From NCBI GenBank assembly GCA_003184365.1, contig NKYR01000028.1, positions 248,268-312,267 of the forward strand: a DNA stretch of 64,000 bases, written 5' to 3'. Made by a program: the position numbers and the translations under genes. Below, piece after piece: positions 1-10,761 of this stretch; the first letter of the stretch is position 1, and each line of letters starts with the position of its first letter. The notes beneath the pieces were generated by a model. The model had not been told where the DNA came from. It did not search any database and worked only from the letters and a program-made list of their open reading frames with translations. This DNA is from Evernia prunastri (taxonomy: Eukaryota > Ascomycota > Lecanoromycetes > Lecanorales > Parmeliaceae).

Positions 1-321
1 GAATTGCAGTGGGTACCAAGTTATGCCGATGGTGAAATCCCATGTTCTCGCCATTGCCAGTCGCTCATCCACGGGGTATTTACCCTGCTGAAGAAGGCGA
101 ACCAACGGGCCTCGGCCGAGTACTTGGAGACTTTGACGGGCACTTGGGGCGATCGTGAGTACGAGGTGCTGAAAAAGACGGAGGCGAAGAGCGATTTGGA
201 TAAGAAATTAAGGGCTCTGAACCGAGAGAAGGACTGCTTTACCGCGGAGATCAAGCTAGGGAAAGACGGATTTGCGAAGGTCTGGGTGGAGCTTGCGGAG
301 GTGAAGGGGCCTCGCAATTAA
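1..321 (+). CDS. C-terminal part of an unrecognised protein (5' cut by window)
   Basis: An open frame runs from the window edge to a TAA at 319-321, giving about 106 residues. It is rich in Lys, Glu and Leu, with a charged helical look in its second half (KSDLDKKLRALNREKD), and ends KGPRN. No domain was recognised. The frame has no in-window ATG before its likely body, so it is read as the last exon of a gene starting to the left. It could also be a chance ORF in this repeat-rich end of the window. Confidence 0.35.
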   Translation, partial: ELQWVPSYADGEIPCSRHCQSLIHGVFTLLKKANQRASAEYLETLTGTWGDREYEVLKKTEAKSDLDKKLRALNREKDCFTAEIKLGKDGFAKVWVELAEVKGPRN

Positions 322-2073
322 CGAAACATGCGCTGACCTATATCTTCTTCATCGTCATTGGTTGCATAGGTTACTACAGGTTGGTCATGAAAGGCAACAA
401 GTCGTCTGTTGCTTGCCTTTTTATTCGTGCCTACCTATCAGACCAGTAAATTATTCATACAACGCATGAAACACTCTATTCCACACAGGATGCCCGTCTC
501 CCGCTGCGAGTGAGCACGTAGAATGGCTGAAAAGGCACATACTCTACGGAGAATGCATAAACGGGGTCACCGACACCTGAGCAACATGTACAAGGGTACG
601 TATGCTCCCGTTTTACTTGGCGTGGCTCCGTGGGGATACGTAGGTAGAAAGAAAATAAGAAGCCCACTTCACCACTAGAACCAGCGCCATTAGGATTCGA
701 ACCTAACACAAACTAAATACCTCCAGACCACATAGAATAGACAGATACCCTTGTTGCAGCAGTCGTTTGTGACTCCGAACTCGGAAATTGGACGGTTGGA
801 GAATTGGATACAAATAACATTATCTTACTGTTGTAAGAGCAAGGTAGAGTGCTGGCATTTGGGCCAAGAGCTGAAACATGAAACCGCAGGGCTGGCGGCT
901 AGGCGTGCTAGGCCCCCAACTCGCTTAAAAACTCGCTTAAAGATTAGTGCCCGGGAGGATGCTTTACTCAAAGTATCCTTGCTTAGCGGACAATTGATAC
1001 GTGTTTCCAGTAAAATTTTCGGCGTTTGACAAGTGTCCTGGCTTCTTGTTTTTTTATTTTTATCGTTGTTTTTATGAAATGAGTGAAGTAAGTCATGCGT
1101 GAAACATGTCGGTGGCGACTAAAGTTATTGTCACGGTTTCGGAGGTAGGTATGTTCAGAGACTCGTGTGCAGCGCATTATGTATTTGCATCATGATACGC
1201 GACAATTGTTGAGACATATGCTGTATGATGCATGCAGGATTTCCCACGTGGCCAACGCATCAACCATTTCCCGCCCCATCGTATGGATGTGGATCCATCC
1301 ATCCATCCACACCCTCCCTTGCTTTGGGGGGGTCCCTGGGCAAATGATGGGCAGCCGAGAAAGATCAGGCCACCCACTTGTTTTGACGTGTTAGGCGAGA
1401 GGTAGTATTCGCTCCAGGATTTCCCGCATTCCAGGCTTCTACTATATGCATGAGGAATAAATAACATGCCACCTATTCGTCTCCGGGCTTGCCAATTGGC
1501 AGTCCCGCTAACGGCCGATTGTCCCAACAGTACGAGTAAACATTGCTCGTTTGCCCGGCTGACAGCTCCCCAATGCAACGCCGCACCCATCCTGCGGGTA
1601 CCTGAAGGATGAATTGGCATCATGCCTGGGATTTTGTCTTTTCTTGACATCCGTGACTGCTCGACTGGGAGAAGAATCAATCGGCACACGAGTATTTCCG
1701 TTTCCCCGTTACTTCCATCGTGGGCTGGCAAGATATAAACTCCCATGTACTCCCATGTTTCCGAATTGCTTACTCTGCATATTCCGGATCACTCATCATT
1801 TCAAAACCCCATCCAATCTACGTCCTCTTTTCAAACCTGATCACCACTCATACCACCGCATCAAATGTTTCACTGCGGTTGTGATCCCTTTAATAGCTTC
1901 TACTCCCTCAGCTTCTGCGTCCATATCTACACCTCGTTACCTCCCACCACCGCACCGCTCCCATCTCCCCCCAAATCCCTTCGAAGACCAAACAATCGCA
2001 GGCCCAAACGAGCCTACATCCCCCTCTTCCCCCGTCCACCGACCACAACGATCCCCCGCCGTCAGGAACCACA
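322..2073. other. Intergenic, no gene supported
   Basis: Short ORFs on both strands have no protein-like character. A T-arm-like sequence near 683-706 (minus) has no matching acceptor stem and is not called a tRNA. Near 1294-1310 there is a short ATCC microsatellite. A TATAAA at about 1733 followed by a C/T-rich leader (1790-2070) looks like promoter and 5' UTR for the gene at 2074. Confidence 0.5.
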
Positions 2074-2583
2074 ATGCGCACCCACTCCCCTCGACCGACG
2101 CACCTCACCTGCCTCCGAACCACCGACCTCCCCCCTTCCCCCACTACCTCGCGCTCAAACTCGCCGATCTCGACATCGTCTTCCTCCACCACACCATTGA
2201 CCCCGCGCTTCGCTCCCATCCGCACCAACACCTCACCCACCTCCCCACCCACCTCCTCCTCCCGGCCGCGGTTCCTCCGCTCCGCATCCTCGCCCGCGTC
2301 TCCCACGACGACGAGCAACGGCAGCCCCGCCTCCTCCAGCTGCAGCACCTCGACCGACGACTCCCTGTGGTCCGCCTCCCTCTCCCGCTACTCCTTCTGC
2401 TCCTCCAATTCGCAAAAAAGCGCGTCGCAGGCGTCGTCGCGGTCCACCTCTCGCACCCGACCGAAGAAAGAGAAGACAAGGAAGAAGAGGCGGTCGTCGG
2501 GCACAGTCACCCGATGCGGCCGACACGGCGACGAGTGGCTGTTTGGGGGCTGGAGCGACATGATGAAGGCGCTTTGGAAGTGA
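2074..2583 (+). CDS. Small Ser/Thr/Pro-rich protein with a conserved-looking C-terminal tail, function unknown
   Basis: A 169-residue single-exon frame. Residues 1-135 are low complexity (Ser, Thr, Pro, Arg), then a basic patch (RTRPKKEKTRKKRRSS) that could act as a nuclear localisation signal. The last 25 residues change character and end TRCGRHGDEWLFGGWS followed by DMMKALWK. I recall this CGRH..(D/E)WLFGG type of tail from small uncharacterised ascomycete proteins, which is the main reason this frame is chosen over the overlapping longer frames. An upstream TATAAA (about 1733) and pyrimidine-rich leader fit a plus-strand transcript. The GC-rich composition produces long shadow ORFs in all frames, so the start codon is not certain and a 5' exon could exist. 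Confidence 0.5.
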   Translation: MRTHSPRPTHLTCLRTTDLPPSPTTSRSNSPISTSSSSTTPLTPRFAPIRTNTSPTSPPTSSSRPRFLRSASSPASPTTTSNGSPASSSCSTSTDDSLWSASLSRYSFCSSNSQKSASQASSRSTSRTRPKKEKTRKKRRSSGTVTRCGRHGDEWLFGGWSDMMKALWK

Positions 2584-3329
2584 CGGGACGGACGCAAGCC
2601 CGTCATGCTACCAGGATAGATTGAAAAAGGTCGAGCTGAGCTGGGTCTCGGCCGAAAGCGCAATCAACCGGAGGAATAGATGGATGCATGGACGGAGTCT
2701 GGAATCCGAATCTCAGTGCCAAGAACGGAGGAGAGGGTGGGTGGGGTGTGGTGTCTGCATTTACACATGGCCGGGGAGTGGGAGTGGGGGGGATCTCATG
2801 CATGCATGCTGCACTGGAAGAAATAAATGGCTTTTGCCGTTTTTGCGAAAAAGGAAATTTATACCCATGTACGATAGAGAGCCACGAACGATCTAATAAT
2901 AACAACAAACCATGGCGTTTTTCTCGCCGAGTATGAATGCAAATAATCAAAGCACTAACTTAACTGTCGATCCATCCATCTCGAAATCTCAATCGAATCG
3001 GATCAATCCATCTCACTCCACTTCAATCCATCCAAATCTCACTCACTCAATCCGATCAATCCATCTCACTCCACTTCCATCCATCCATCCATCTCACATC
3101 TCAAATCTCACTCAATCCGATCAATCAACCAATCTTCCTTCCTACCGGCACCCCCCACCCAAATCGAGCCCATCCTCATACCCATACCCACACCCACCAC
3201 CATACACCATCCCCGACCCCTCCCATTCCATTCCAAATACCACCACCTACCACCATCCTAACATAGCTTACCGAAAAAGCCACTCAGCCCAGCCAGCCAC
3301 ACCACACCACCCCCAATCCCCAATCCCTG

Positions 3330-3394
3330 ATCCCTGTAGCGCATCCCTGTAACACATCCCTGTACCGCATCCCTGTGACGCATCCCTGTAAGAC
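3330..3394. repeat. 13-bp minisatellite, five units
   Basis: Five head-to-tail units of the form ATCCCTGTANNNC, in register at 3330, 3343, 3356, 3369 and 3382. Only the bases after CTGT vary. A partial unit precedes the array. Confidence 0.85.
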
Positions 3395-4118
3395 AGCTCG
3401 GTCGGTTAGCGCTGGTGGGGAATCCCACGCCCATTCCGTCCATCCATCTTCTCTCCTCTTCTCTTCTCCTTTGAGATCGGAGAAGATAGATAAAGGTAGG
3501 TAGATAGATAGGTAGATAGGTAGATAAAAGTATGCCGGGCCAGCACGTGTTTGGTGTTCGTGTTTTGGTGTGCGTGTTTGAGCAAACTTACCTACGCGGT
3601 ACCTAGGTTAAGTCATGGCCGTTGTTCGTCTCAGCGGGGCATTATAGTGGTGGAGAGTGGTGATGGGAGAAGTGTGTGGTGGTGGAGAAGTGTACGGTGA
3701 GAGTTCTGGCATGGGGAAGATGGCTGATTGATGGGGACGAAGAGGGGTGGTGCCTCTAGGCAGGCAAGCGAGCGAGCACGCGGACAGGTGGGATCTGAGC
3801 GAGGGGGGGGGTGGGTGGGTAAGTGCTTTGGGGAGTGGGGAGGAGGAGAGGGGGGGGGAATGCTGGGTAAGGTATGGTGGGTAAGGTAGGGAAGGGGAGG
3901 GAGGGAGGGAAGGGAGCGAGGTAAGGCAAGGCAACTTAAGGTGGGCAAGATAAGATACTACGGTGGGTAAAGCAAGGCAAAGCAATCACGGTATCCCTTC
4001 GGCCCATTCATCGCCTGATAACTACGTCTATCTATCCAAAGATTGATAACTCGTGCTTCGTAGCGGTCGCGCCGACTCGACTTGCCTATCTTACTCTACT
4101 TACTTAATCTACTACCCT

Positions 4119-4215
4119 ACCTACCTTACCTACCTACCTACCTACCTACCTACCTACCTACCTACCTACCTACCTACCTACCTACCTTACCTACCTTACC
4201 TACCTACCTACTTAA
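4119..4215. repeat. TACC/CCTA tetranucleotide microsatellite
   Basis: A nearly perfect CTAC repeat of about 20 units with occasional TTACC interruptions. Decayed units continue to about 4250. Confidence 0.9.
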
Positions 4216-5152
4216 TCTACCCTACCTTACCTACCTACCTACTCAATCCACCTTCCTCGACGTGCCCACCCGGCCGAGTGTCGCTTGGGCTACGGCTTGT
4301 CACGTGGTTATATACGTACGTCTCTGTACTTTCGGTGCCAGAGCCGCCAGGTAGGCTGTGGGGGTTTGGGTTCGTTGTCAGGTGGGGAGGTGGGGAGGGT
4401 GGAGGTGGGGTCGTACCCGCTCGCCGTCGTTGTAGGTAGTTTCTTTCTTGTTGTATGTCTAAAGCATCTGTATTCAAGGATATATGGTGTCTGTGTGCCG
4501 AGGGTATGGGAACCCGTATCCTCAGTCTATACACAGCTGCATGAACAATGGTACCGCCTTAGCTGGGTAGGTAGGCAGGTAGGACTAAGACGCAGTTTCG
4601 GTTCCTCCTCGAATCGCATGAGAGGGTGATAGGATGACCGTGGGTGGGAACGCTTGCGCGAGCGGTGGTGGATGTAGGTGAAGATAGATGAAACAAGGAG
4701 AGCAAGAGCATCTTGTTTGGCACTGTTGGTTTCGGTAATGATGTGGATTTGCGGCCGTGGATGGATGAAGCGATGTAGTTAACTGGTAGTGGATGGTGAG
4801 ATGTTATTGTTGTTGCTTTCTTATTTGTGACACGGTGACACGTTCTGGTGGTGCGTGGCTGTCAAGAGCGTCGGCGCGACGTTGAAGGCTTGGACTGACT
4901 GTGGTTTATTCCTAATATGCAGAATCCGATATCAAAGGCATAAGGATGGCGCGCCGTCGGATTCGAGATACGTGTGGGCACAGGTGCACGGTTGGGGAAA
5001 AGACGAGAGAGGGGGAGAGAGAGTGTGTGTGTGTATATGGAGCTAATTTGCATGCATGTATTATCCAACGTCACCTATCAATCACGCAGACTCGAAGATC
5101 CTACAAAAAAACACACCCCTCCTCCACCGCGCCAACCTTCCCTCCATCGAAT

Positions 5153-5848
5153 TCAAGTCCAGGCGTGAACCTCAACCCTCCCATTGTACCGATGCCAAGT
5201 CGCCAGCTTCTGATCGCAGTTCCCACACCGATGCTCCACGTTCTTCAGCCGCCCGATGCAGAACGGAATACAGCCCAGGCCCGTGATGGCGCAGATCCCC
5301 AAGGCCCAGCCACTTCACGGGGGGAGGAAAGACGATCAGCTTTGGCTTCTTTCTCAAATCAGCGGGGGGAGGGGGGAAAAGGCAGGAGCATGTTGAGTCG
5401 GAAGACTCACAATGTATATCCGCCCGACACGTGCTTCGTCTTGCTGACCGACCGCTGCTTGCAAACGGGGCACTGGACCGGGACGGGGGTGGCGCAGAAG
5501 GGGGTCTTGTAATCGATACGCTGCTGCTGCTGTTCGGGCCCTGACGGTTGTGCGTATTCCATCGTGGGGTTCGTTCCGTGGGCATAGCGAGCGCCGTCTG
5601 CTGGCGCATTGGACGGAGCCATGTCGTTCAGTGGACTAAATCAAGGTGTGAGTTGTATGATTTGCAATTATGCAACTCTGGATGATTCTTCGCATGACGC
5701 ACATGTACGACGAGTTGATGTTTTGGGACCCTCCCATGTTGTTTGGCTGTGAAGAAGAGCTTGGGTGGTAGGATGGCGGTGCTGTTTGAAGGTTGTCGTT
5801 GTGCTGGGAATGGGCCGGGGCTTGATTCGGCATGACCTTGCTGTCCAT
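5153..5848 (-). CDS. LITAF-like zinc-ribbon membrane-associated protein (three exons)
   Basis: Exons 5848-5709, 5635-5411 and 5312-5153 splice in phase to 174 residues. Introns are GTACAT...TTTAG and GTGAGT...GTGAAG. The N-terminal half is Pro/Ser/Gln/Asn-rich. The C-terminal half has the LITAF (SIMPLE) layout: a first zinc knuckle (QCPVC), a hydrophobic stretch (GWALGICAITGLGCIPFCIG), then the second knuckle (HRCGNCDQKL). In this family the two CxxC halves form one zinc ribbon with the hydrophobic segment dipping into the cytosolic face of endosomal or lysosomal membranes. The family is known; the membrane location here is inferred. ATG 5848 is chosen because the first exon joins in frame; the ATG at 5620 inside exon 2 would give a shorter form. 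The second intron's polypyrimidine tract is strong. Confidence 0.8.
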
Positions 5849-7890
5849 GTTGATTGACGATGCTAATGTTTTTTTTTTTTTGGTGGAAGAACGAAGAAGA
5901 GAGAGAGAACACAAGTCGACCTGAAGACGTAGAGAAGGAAAGGATCAAGTATAAAACATCTCTGCCTTCACGGAAATAACACCAACACAAGCCCCCCGTT
6001 CTCTCGTGTCAGCCCAGTGGCGAAGGACCGTGTCACGTCCGCTGACCTTTGTTTCAGATAGTGTCCACATTGATCCAATCACATCAAGTCCCGAATGGCC
6101 ACTTTTCCTATCAGCCTCAACACTAATAATAGTTGCCCACGGCATTCACACCTCCTTTCGACGTACCTGCATATTGCACTCAGCACTAAACTATTTTATA
6201 TCAGCGGACATGTCACCCTGTCGTCCGCTGGCCAAGTGGGGTAGATGCGTAGCAGCCCTGAGGGATACATGCAGGGGCTGTGTACTACAGGGTCGGCCTT
6301 GGGTCTCTTTCGGCCGTTGATCTCACGGAGCACCTATTATTCCCTCACATCTCGGGTTTCTCAAGGACTGTCCCTTGACGAAGAGAGCATGCATTTACTG
6401 CCACTGGCTATTATATACCACTATTGCCATCTCATACCGCGCTGCCATCATCCTACGTTTTAGAAAATGGAAGTCCAATAGAATCGCGCACGGCTCTCGG
6501 AAATGAGAGCCTTGTCCGATCCCTGGGGTGGTTGCAGTGAGATGTAGCCTAATTGGAACCCAACTCGTTTCTGTACGCGCTCGGGAATGCGTCCTTGGAT
6601 AATACAGTGTGAGGCTTTTATAGTACCTTCGTCTACCGCCATCGCCCTCCTCATGCAAAGCTTCAGGCTATTTCAGCATGCCCTGAGCCAGGTTTCCCGG
6701 CACTCATCCTAGTAACGCCTGGCGTTTCCGGCGCAGCGAAGAAAAGACGTTTGAGGATGGATGGATTTTTGAGTTCGGCCTAGGTACTCAGTGATCTCCT
6801 GCTGCCAACCCCCAAAACAATGATGAGAACGGTGATTGTATCATACAATCACAAAGAGGAGGCTATCGCGGCAATGGAAGATACTGTTCAGCATTTTCAA
6901 ACAGTGTGAGTTCCTCGTCTTCTTTCATCAGAACTGGGAACTTCCGTTACCTGCTCAAGGACGTCCTTCGAACGCAGGCTCAGGTCTAATCATCAGTTGT
7001 TTCACGAAGACATGAGGAGCTTGACCATCTATCTCTGACAGCCGATCAGAGCTGGACTAGGCTCTGAACAACCTCAGTAGTCTCAGACGATCTTTCCCTA
7101 CCTTACTCCTTTGGAGGATTAGGTCTTGAGCATTGAGTCCTGCAGTATCTCTTGCATCCAGATCCAACGTTATATTCTGCTTGTTACAAAATGGCGACGA
7201 TTCGACCATTGGCATTTTTTGTAGCCAGGTAGAGTGAAGCAAAGCCGTCTCTCTTTGGTTATTAGCTGTCGACAGTCTGTTCCCCATTCCAAGGGGATCC
7301 TTAGAACGTCATGAGACTTATTGTAGTATAAATGGCGTGATAGGAAAGCAGCGAGAATGTTCGGTGAACTCTAGCGGTCTTTCCATGTTTCCTTTATGTT
7401 GTACTTTTCTTGGCGCAGAAGTCTTGGTGTCGACCTTCCACGTTCTTTGCATGCACGCTACTGACATCGTAGCTTACCGTACCCATTCGCTATATGAGCA
7501 TAGCGAATAGTGGGGCTACGATGCTACGATTACCCCAATTACTTTTTGCTGTTCCAGATCAAACAGCTCTCATTTATGTTGAGCATCTTCGAGAGACATC
7601 TCAATTCATATCTACGTGTCACAGTCACGGTTGTTGGATAGAGAATGGAAACAGACTCGTGACAATTTCAGTTCTCTGTACAGGTAAGTACTGTTCATAT
7701 TGCGCCGACATGTAAGCGACCTGCAGCCGCCATCATCGGGGTCCGAATGACTCCATTCATCGATTGCAACATATATATCACCACAGTATCCAACCCCTCT
7801 TCTGCTCCTGCCACTTCGAGAAGTGGCTGACGGACCGATGAAAATAAGGAGACCGAGTCAGCTCTGCCTTCCGACATCAACATCGATAGT
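5849..7890. other. Intergenic, no gene supported
   Basis: A run of 11 T at about 5870 lies in the leader of the minus-strand LITAF-like gene. ORFs up to 104 residues lack protein-like features. A 29-codon frame from about 6820 is too short to call. Confidence 0.5.
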
Positions 7891-9904
7891 ATGTTCCTCG
7901 GGTACAAGGCGATGTTCTCCTTCGCCGTGGCAATATTAGCGGTTGCACTGTGGGCGACTAACGTTTGGCATTTCGTCATGGGTATAAATAGGACCAATAC
8001 GACCAATGGTCCCTTGCCTGTGGTTGACTTGGGATACACGTTACAGAGAGCCACCACTTTTAACGTCGAGTCTGCTTTCAACTTATACGCCGGTGACTTG
8101 ACAGCTGATTGATCGCATAGCCGTCTGGAGGATATAATAGCTTTTCAAATATTCGGTACGGTCAGACCCCAACCGGACGTCGTCGCTTTGCAGCTCCAAT
8201 CGCTGCCGCTCACGACCGAACCGTGCAGACGGGCGAGATCAAGAGAAGATGCTATCAGGGTGAGTCAGCATATATCGTTCATGCTCTGGCTAAATCTGAT
8301 AAAGTGATAGCGATCCCTAGCTGGCTTCAGATTTCAGGCGAATTTGTTGGACTATATGTGGCGAACAGCACAGATACCTTCTACCAGCAGTATCCTTCGC
8401 CTGCCTCATTCCCTAGCACCAGTATTCCCCCAGCAGACCCCACAGAGACAGAGGATTGTATCTTTCTTGACGTCCTGGTGCCAGAGCCGATCTTTCGTAC
8501 GAGGCGATATTTAGGGAAGAAGGCACCGGTGTTGGTTTGGATCTATGGGAGTGGATATATCGTCGACTACAAAAGTCAATATAGTCCTGCTAAACTTCTT
8601 GAACAAAGCTACAGCGGCCCGACTAACGGAGTCATATTTGTTGCTTTAATTTATAGAGTGAGTACGTTCCAATGTTCTACTCTTTGTCCCATTTACTGAC
8701 TGAAAAGCTGGGTGCATTCGGATGGCTTGCCGGCCAGGGTGCCCAGGCAAATGCCGGGCTAATAGACCAATGGCTGGCTTTGGAATGGGTCCAAAATTCC
8801 ATCGGAAAGTTTGGCGGCGATCCGAAGCAAGTAACTGTCCTCGGAGAGTCTGCAGGAGCCGGTTCCATTATGTTCTATCTCACTGCTAACAGCAATATTC
8901 AATCAACTCGTCCTCTCTTTCAGCAAGCGGTACTGCAAAGCCCTTTCTTCTCTCCCGATCCCGGACAGGCTCAAAATGAAAAAATCTCTCGACAGTTCTT
9001 TGAAGCCGCCGCCGTAGACTCCATATCGGCTGCAAGGACCGCACCAGCTGAGACGCTCAGAACTGCGAACTACAAGATTGTTGCTGATGCTCCATATGGA
9101 CAATTCACTTTCGGTAAGTTTATTCAAGGGCTTTTAAATTCCTACAAACTTCGAGTCGCGAACGTTAGCGTCTTTGTGCTAGTGCTCAATTCATACCCTG
9201 TTGACTAGTCCACAGGCCCTGTTATAGACCATGCCTATATCACACTTGCCCCAGGGGTGGCACTCCTTGGTGGTGCCTTTCAAAAACCTTTACCTCAGGT
9301 CGTGGGGCACAATGCACGGGAAGTAGGCTTTCTCGTTCCTTGTAGAGAGACCATGATCACTAAGGTGCTTACGCAGGGTATCCTCTTCACATGTCCCTGC
9401 GTCTTGAACGAGACCTCTTTCGATACCTACCTTAGCCAGCTCTTACCTGGGGCAACCCCATCCACTCTCTCCGACATATCAACAAACATCTATCCACCTC
9501 CTTCTGCAAGTGCAAACCTTCCCTACACCACAGATCTAGACCGGGCCGCTCTGCTCACTGCCGAAGTCATGATCACGTGCAACACATACCTTCTTGCCCT
9601 TGCCTATCTGAACACGACTTACAACTATCTTTTTGATGTGTACCCCGCGCTACACGGCGCTGACTTGGACTATACTTTCGGACCAGATTCGTGTACCCAG
9701 AGCCCGAAAATCCAGTGTGCTATTCAACGTTACATCACGCACTTCGCCGAGACGGGTAATCCAAATCAAGGCGGTCAACCATCGTTCCATATGTATGGAA
9801 GCGCTAGTCAGTTGTTAGATCTAGCTCCTGGAGAGGCTGAAATGGAGCCAGATCCGGCGGCGTCAAACCGGTGTCTCATGTTGCAAAAGAGAGTGTTCTC
9901 GTGA
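7891..9904 (+). CDS. Type-B carboxylesterase/lipase, probably secreted or membrane-anchored
   Basis: Five exons close in phase: 7891-8064, 8121-8259, 8311-8657, 8708-9113 and 9216-9904, giving 584 residues, normal for fungal COesterase proteins. An N-terminal hydrophobic segment (about residues 6-25) fits a signal peptide or anchor. Family marks seen: FSNIRYGQTPTG, EDCIFLDV, YRLGAFGWL, nucleophile Ser in GESAGAGS, likely acid Glu in VVGHNAREVGF and His in YPALHGADLDYTF. The serine-esterase triad is therefore present and an ester hydrolase activity is expected; the substrate is unknown. The usual oxyanion segment WI(H/Y)GGG reads WIYGSG here. Intron 1 has an unusual donor (GTCGAG); it was chosen because it is the only join found that keeps the family alignment (TTFN to PSGGYNSFSNIRYG). 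Other donors are canonical. Confidence 0.88.
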
Positions 9905-10308
9905 GTATCAGATTCGGGGTGCAAAAGGGGGTCTACGAAGAGAAAGAGAGGGGGGGCTCAATCCCGATAACGAGCACTTCTCGTACATATCCCGTGCTGA
10001 GGCATTTACTCCCCTTAAGCTGATGTGAATAATTCGAAAGTCACGTGTCTCTAGATCAAGGTAGGTAGAAATATATATCACTACTAGCGTCATATACTTG
10101 GTAGAATTGTGCTTAGAGACATCAGTAGATCTGGCCTCGGAAACTTTAGAACGACGGACATTGCGTTCAAACCGCTACAAGCTTAGCGCATACATGTGTA
10201 GTAGATAAATGGGAAAAGGGCTAACCTTTGATCCTTGCCGCCAACTTGATCGTGCGAAATCAAGAATTGGCAAATCAATCCATGAAATGACATTATCGTC
10301 CTCTCCTA

Positions 10309-10365
10309 TAGCTATGGGGCCATCAGCCATCTTATGGCCGATGGAGCCAGGGAGTGGCTGGCTAT
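10309..10365. repeat. Small palindromic repeat, copy 1
   Basis: Begins TAGCTA, contains the stem GCCATCAGCCAT...ATGGCCGATGG and ends GTGGCTGGCTA. It matches copy 2, about 300 bp downstream, with a few substitutions. Confidence 0.6.
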
Positions 10366-10612
10366 GTGAATGGGCTTCCGGGGTGGTCTTCGTTCAATCA
10401 CTTTATATGAATTTACCTTCCGAATGTGTCTCTTAGGCGCGATATTGTCCAGTCTGATAAATAGAGATATTGTTGAACCCGTGCGACGGGAATGATTCTT
10501 GAGGATGCTTTAGAACAAGTACTATGGGTGTGACTCCAAAAGCATCTTGTTAATCGAGCTAATTAATTCTCCCCAGGGCACAGCAGTAGTGATAGAGATC
10601 ACATAATGAGTG

Positions 10613-10670
10613 TAGCTACAGGGCCATCAGCCATCTTTATGGCTGATTGGGACAAGGAGTGGCTAGCTAT
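10613..10670. repeat. Small palindromic repeat, copy 2
   Basis: Begins TAGCTA and ends GTGGCTAGCTA, with an internal hairpin ATCAGCCAT/ATGGCTGAT around a 4-base loop. Direct-orientation near copy of 10309-10365. Confidence 0.6.
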
Positions 10671-10761
10671 ATGAATGCAATCATGGACAACAATAATGGA
10701 ATATGCATAGAAAGCACTAGACATCAAGCGAACACTCTGACACGAACACCCTATTCAACGC

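Larger units (their letters stand above)
2584..5152. repeat. Gene-free stretch dominated by simple repeats
   Basis: Several low-complexity blocks follow one another: ATCC/CAATC-type repeats (about 2960-3140), a 13-bp minisatellite (3330-3394), a GATA/GGTA block (about 3487-3530), a purine/G-rich block on the plus strand (about 3780-3930), and a pure TACC microsatellite (about 4119-4250). ORFs here are translations of the repeats (Pro/Ser/Tyr/Leu runs) and are not called. Confidence 0.7.
9905..10761. other. Intergenic between convergent esterase and NACHT-ankyrin genes
   Basis: No gene supported. It contains two copies of a small palindromic sequence, listed separately. Confidence 0.55.

Noticed and set aside
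683..706. tRNA-like T-arm (GGTTCGAATCC on the minus strand with paired stem)
   Set aside because: No matching 5' acceptor strand or anticodon arm was found in the 90 bases upstream on that strand.
1614..2624. Long 336-residue plus-strand ORF and the 146-residue minus-strand ORF over the same DNA
   Set aside because: Low-complexity translations of C-rich DNA; the frame at 2074 has the protein-like C-terminus.
2912..4439. Several ORFs rich in Pro, Ser, Tyr and Leu
   Set aside because: Direct translations of ATCC, TACC and G-rich repeats.
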